NCBI GenBank assembly: GCA_964423095.1
Contig: CAYRDI010000022.1
Span: 1-31,968 of the forward strand
Direction: 5' to 3'
Source: Micavibrio_A sp964423095
GTDB taxonomy: Bacteria; Pseudomonadota; Alphaproteobacteria; Micavibrionales; Micavibrionaceae
Length of the DNA: 31,968 bases
The stretch's first letter is position 1, and each line of letters opens with the position of its first letter. This document shows positions 30,489-31,968 of the stretch, in pieces. The notes beneath the pieces are model-generated. The model was not told the origin of the DNA. It did not search any database and saw nothing but the letters and a program-made list of their open reading frames with translations. The translations under genes were made by a program, and so were the position numbers.

Positions 30489-30528
30489 GAAGGTAATCAC
30501 TATCGCCACTCTTATTGATCAAGTGTAC

Positions 30529-30556
30529 AAAAGCCCCGTTTCATACGGGGCTTTTT
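30529..30556 (+). terminator. Intrinsic terminator after aqpZ
   Basis: A perfect 11-bp stem (AAAAGCCCCGT / ACGGGGCTTTT) with loop TTCAT is followed by a further T, 40 bases past the aqpZ stop. The A/T ends make it likely bidirectional. Confidence 0.9.
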
Positions 30557-30564
30557 AAATGCGC

Positions 30565-30598
30565 AAAAAAAGGTCCGGAGAACCGAAGTTCCCCGGAC
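30565..30598 (-). terminator. Minus-strand terminator with UUCG tetraloop
   Basis: On the minus strand GTCCGGGGAAC-TTCG-GTTCTCCGGAC forms an 11-bp stem (one mismatch) with the very stable UUCG loop. It is followed by CCTTTTTTT. It ends a minus-strand transcript: either the rhodanese mRNA with a 330-base 3' tail or a separate RNA from 30600-30930. Confidence 0.8.
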
Positions 30599-30931
30599 AA
30601 ACGGCGGTAATAGAGGGTGTGTAATTAAGTTTATACGACGACTCGCAAGAATTTGCAAGTCAAAAAGCAAAAAAATCAAGTCTTCATATATACTTTGAAG
30701 GTTTTAGCAATAAACAAGTTATAAAAAGGTCATGATCATTTGCTTTATTTTCTTAAAAAGTCAAAAACGATTACGTTTAAGTAGGAATGATTACTTTATA
30801 CTGTAATAAAAAATGAAATATTTTTTATTCAATCCAAAACTTAAGAAAATGCAAAGTTATAGAAAGATGGGAAAGTTTTCTATACTTTAAATACTGACAC
30901 ATGTCTGAGATATACTTAAAACAGGCAACAG
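30599..30931. other. AT-rich gene-free region
   Basis: About 330 bases with no plausible protein-coding frame and much lower GC content than the rest of the window. It contains several TATACTT/TATACTG words (about 30689, 30798, 30881, 30912) that resemble -10 boxes, and a repeated GCAAG pair at about 30645-30659. No tRNA or known structured RNA was recognised. It lies upstream of a clear minus-strand terminator, so a small RNA is possible. Confidence 0.5.
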
Positions 30932-31801
30932 CTATGCGGAAACCTCAACAGGTGTGCCAGCCAGTTCATCGCCCCATTCGCTCCACGATCCGTCATAGAC
31001 CGCCGCTTCCTGCCCCCGGGCCTTAAAGAGAGCAAGGGCAAGCGTGCAGGCGGTAACGCCGCTGCCGCAACTCACGGTAACATCGGCATCCGGGGAGGCA
31101 TCCAGCGCGGAAAAGATCTGCTCCAGTTGCGCATCATCCTTGAAATGCGCGGAACGTCCATCCAGAACATCCGCAAAAGGAAGGTTGTACGCGCCAGGAA
31201 TGTGCCCCGAACGCAGGCCCGCGCGCGGTTCCGGCGCATCGCCGGCGAAGCGTTCCGCCGAGCGCGCATCAAGCACCAGCCTTTGTCCGGTTTCAAGATT
31301 GTCCATGAGATCGTTTCGCGTGACAACGAGTTCAGGGCGATAGCGCGCTATAAATTGTGTCGGCTCCGGTGCTTCGGGTGCGCCTTCCATCGTGCGAAAC
31401 CCGCGCGCGATCCATGAATAAAGCCCCCCTTCGAGCACATAGACACGGTCATGCCCAAAGGTGCGGAACATCCACCATGCGCGGGCAGACGCCATGTAAC
31501 ACCCGCTTTGATCGTAAATCACCACATGATCGTCATTGGCGATTCCAAGCGCGGAGGCGCAGGCCGCAAAATAATCCGGAGACGGCAACATGTGTGGCAG
31601 GGTGGTTTCCTGATCCGCCACCACATCGATGTCAAAGAATTGTGCGTTTTCTATATGCCGTGAAAGATAAGCCTGAAAAGGGTTTTTGCCGCTGCCCGGC
31701 AAAGCATAGGTGGCATCCAGAATGCGGATCTTTTTTTCGGTGCCGAGCAGATAATAAAAATCTTCGGCGTGAAGAAGGCCATTGTCCGAAAGTTTATCCA
31801 T
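30932..31801 (-). CDS. sseA: 3-mercaptopyruvate/thiosulfate sulfurtransferase (rhodanese, SseA type)
   Basis: A 289-residue two-domain rhodanese that moves a sulfur atom from 3-mercaptopyruvate or thiosulfate to an acceptor. The inactive N-terminal domain includes RILDATYALPGSGKNPF and HIENAQFFDID. The catalytic C-terminal domain has the active-site loop CGSGVTAC, with the persulfide Cys first; the CGSGVTA form is that of SseA-type mercaptopyruvate sulfurtransferases. The GHIPGAYNLPF block is also present. The start is ATG 31801 (MDKLSDNG) because AAGGAG lies 9 bases upstream; the longer frame to 31834 has no site. No terminator lies directly after the stop. Confidence 0.9.
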   Translation of the reverse strand: MDKLSDNGLLHAEDFYYLLGTEKKIRILDATYALPGSGKNPFQAYLSRHIENAQFFDIDVVADQETTLPHMLPSPDYFAACASALGIANDDHVVIYDQSGCYMASARAWWMFRTFGHDRVYVLEGGLYSWIARGFRTMEGAPEAPEPTQFIARYRPELVVTRNDLMDNLETGQRLVLDARSAERFAGDAPEPRAGLRSGHIPGAYNLPFADVLDGRSAHFKDDAQLEQIFSALDASPDADVTVSCGSGVTACTLALALFKARGQEAAVYDGSWSEWGDELAGTPVEVSA

Positions 31802-31892
31802 GGGCGCGCTCCTTATGACGGAAAAGTAATCCATTTTGCCCTGAATGCAGGGGTTGTAAAACCGAAATCTGGAGAATGGGGAAACGGGAGAA

Positions 31893-31967
31893 TGGCTCCC
31901 CGGGCAGGGATCGAACCTGCGACCAATTGATTAACAGTCAACTGCTCTACCGCTGAGCTACCGAGGA
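31893..31967 (-). tRNA. tRNA-Asn (anticodon GUU)
   Basis: A 75-base cloverleaf with encoded CCA, ending one base before the window edge. The acceptor TCCTCGG pairs with CCGGGGA (one T-G), discriminator G as usual for Asn. The anticodon stem GTTGA/TCAAT holds loop CTGTTAA, with GTT at 34-36. The T-arm is GCAGG-TTCGATC-CCTGC. It lies upstream of the rhodanese on the same strand. Confidence 0.95.
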
Positions 31968-31968
31968 A

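Overview
The window looks like a chromosomal segment of an alphaproteobacterium of moderate GC content. The evidence is the gene order, read along the minus strand: miaB - phoH - ybeY - corC-like - lnt - XRE regulator - metK - trmB - rimP - nusA - infB - rbfA - truB - rpsO. A stand-alone NDUFS4-like complex I subunit and an alphaproteobacterial-type HAD-IIA protein support this. The order cannot be fixed from the sequence; a Rhodospirillales- or Micavibrio-like lineage is only a guess.

Layout. Positions 1-604 hold the end of gpmA (+) and a secreted EF-hand protein (-). Positions 778-7427 hold the translation/transcription cluster on the minus strand. It lacks ylxR between nusA and infB, lacks pnp after rpsO, and has an unrelated small ORF wedged between infB and rbfA. 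Positions 7442-8677 are an accessory pocket. They hold a small gene with its own terminator, a 92-bp copy of the 3' end of trmB, and an AT-rich orphan gene with a near-consensus promoter that ends inside the real trmB. Positions 8570-17767 continue the conserved minus-strand cluster (trmB to miaB), interrupted by two more orphan genes (9371-9688 and 15821-16297).

From 17.8 kb the plus strand dominates. It carries a small orphan gene with promoter and terminator, a frameshifted 2-hydroxyacid dehydrogenase, a secreted four-cysteine protein, and a 1275-residue membrane-anchored helical protein that resembles alphaproteobacterial polarity/growth-pole scaffolds in architecture. A HAD-IIA protein follows, then a patatin-like phospholipase on the minus strand, then an apparent operon of MsbA-type ABC exporter, alpha/beta hydrolase and DUF192 lipoprotein. 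The right end has tRNA-Pro (with a duplicated 3' fragment), the NDUFS4-like gene, tRNA-Arg, aquaporin Z, an AT-rich gene-free stretch, a rhodanese and tRNA-Asn.

The most interesting signals are: (1) the trmB 3'-end duplication enclosing one AT-rich gene, which looks like a very small integrated element or its remnant; (2) the 25-bp repeat of the tRNA-Pro 3' end, which looks like an attachment-site scar; (3) the large scaffold-like protein with a 12-bp inverted repeat just before its ribosome binding site; and (4) the repeated occurrence of single orphan genes at junctions of an otherwise conserved cluster. No CRISPR array, transposase, integrase or recognisable defence system was found.
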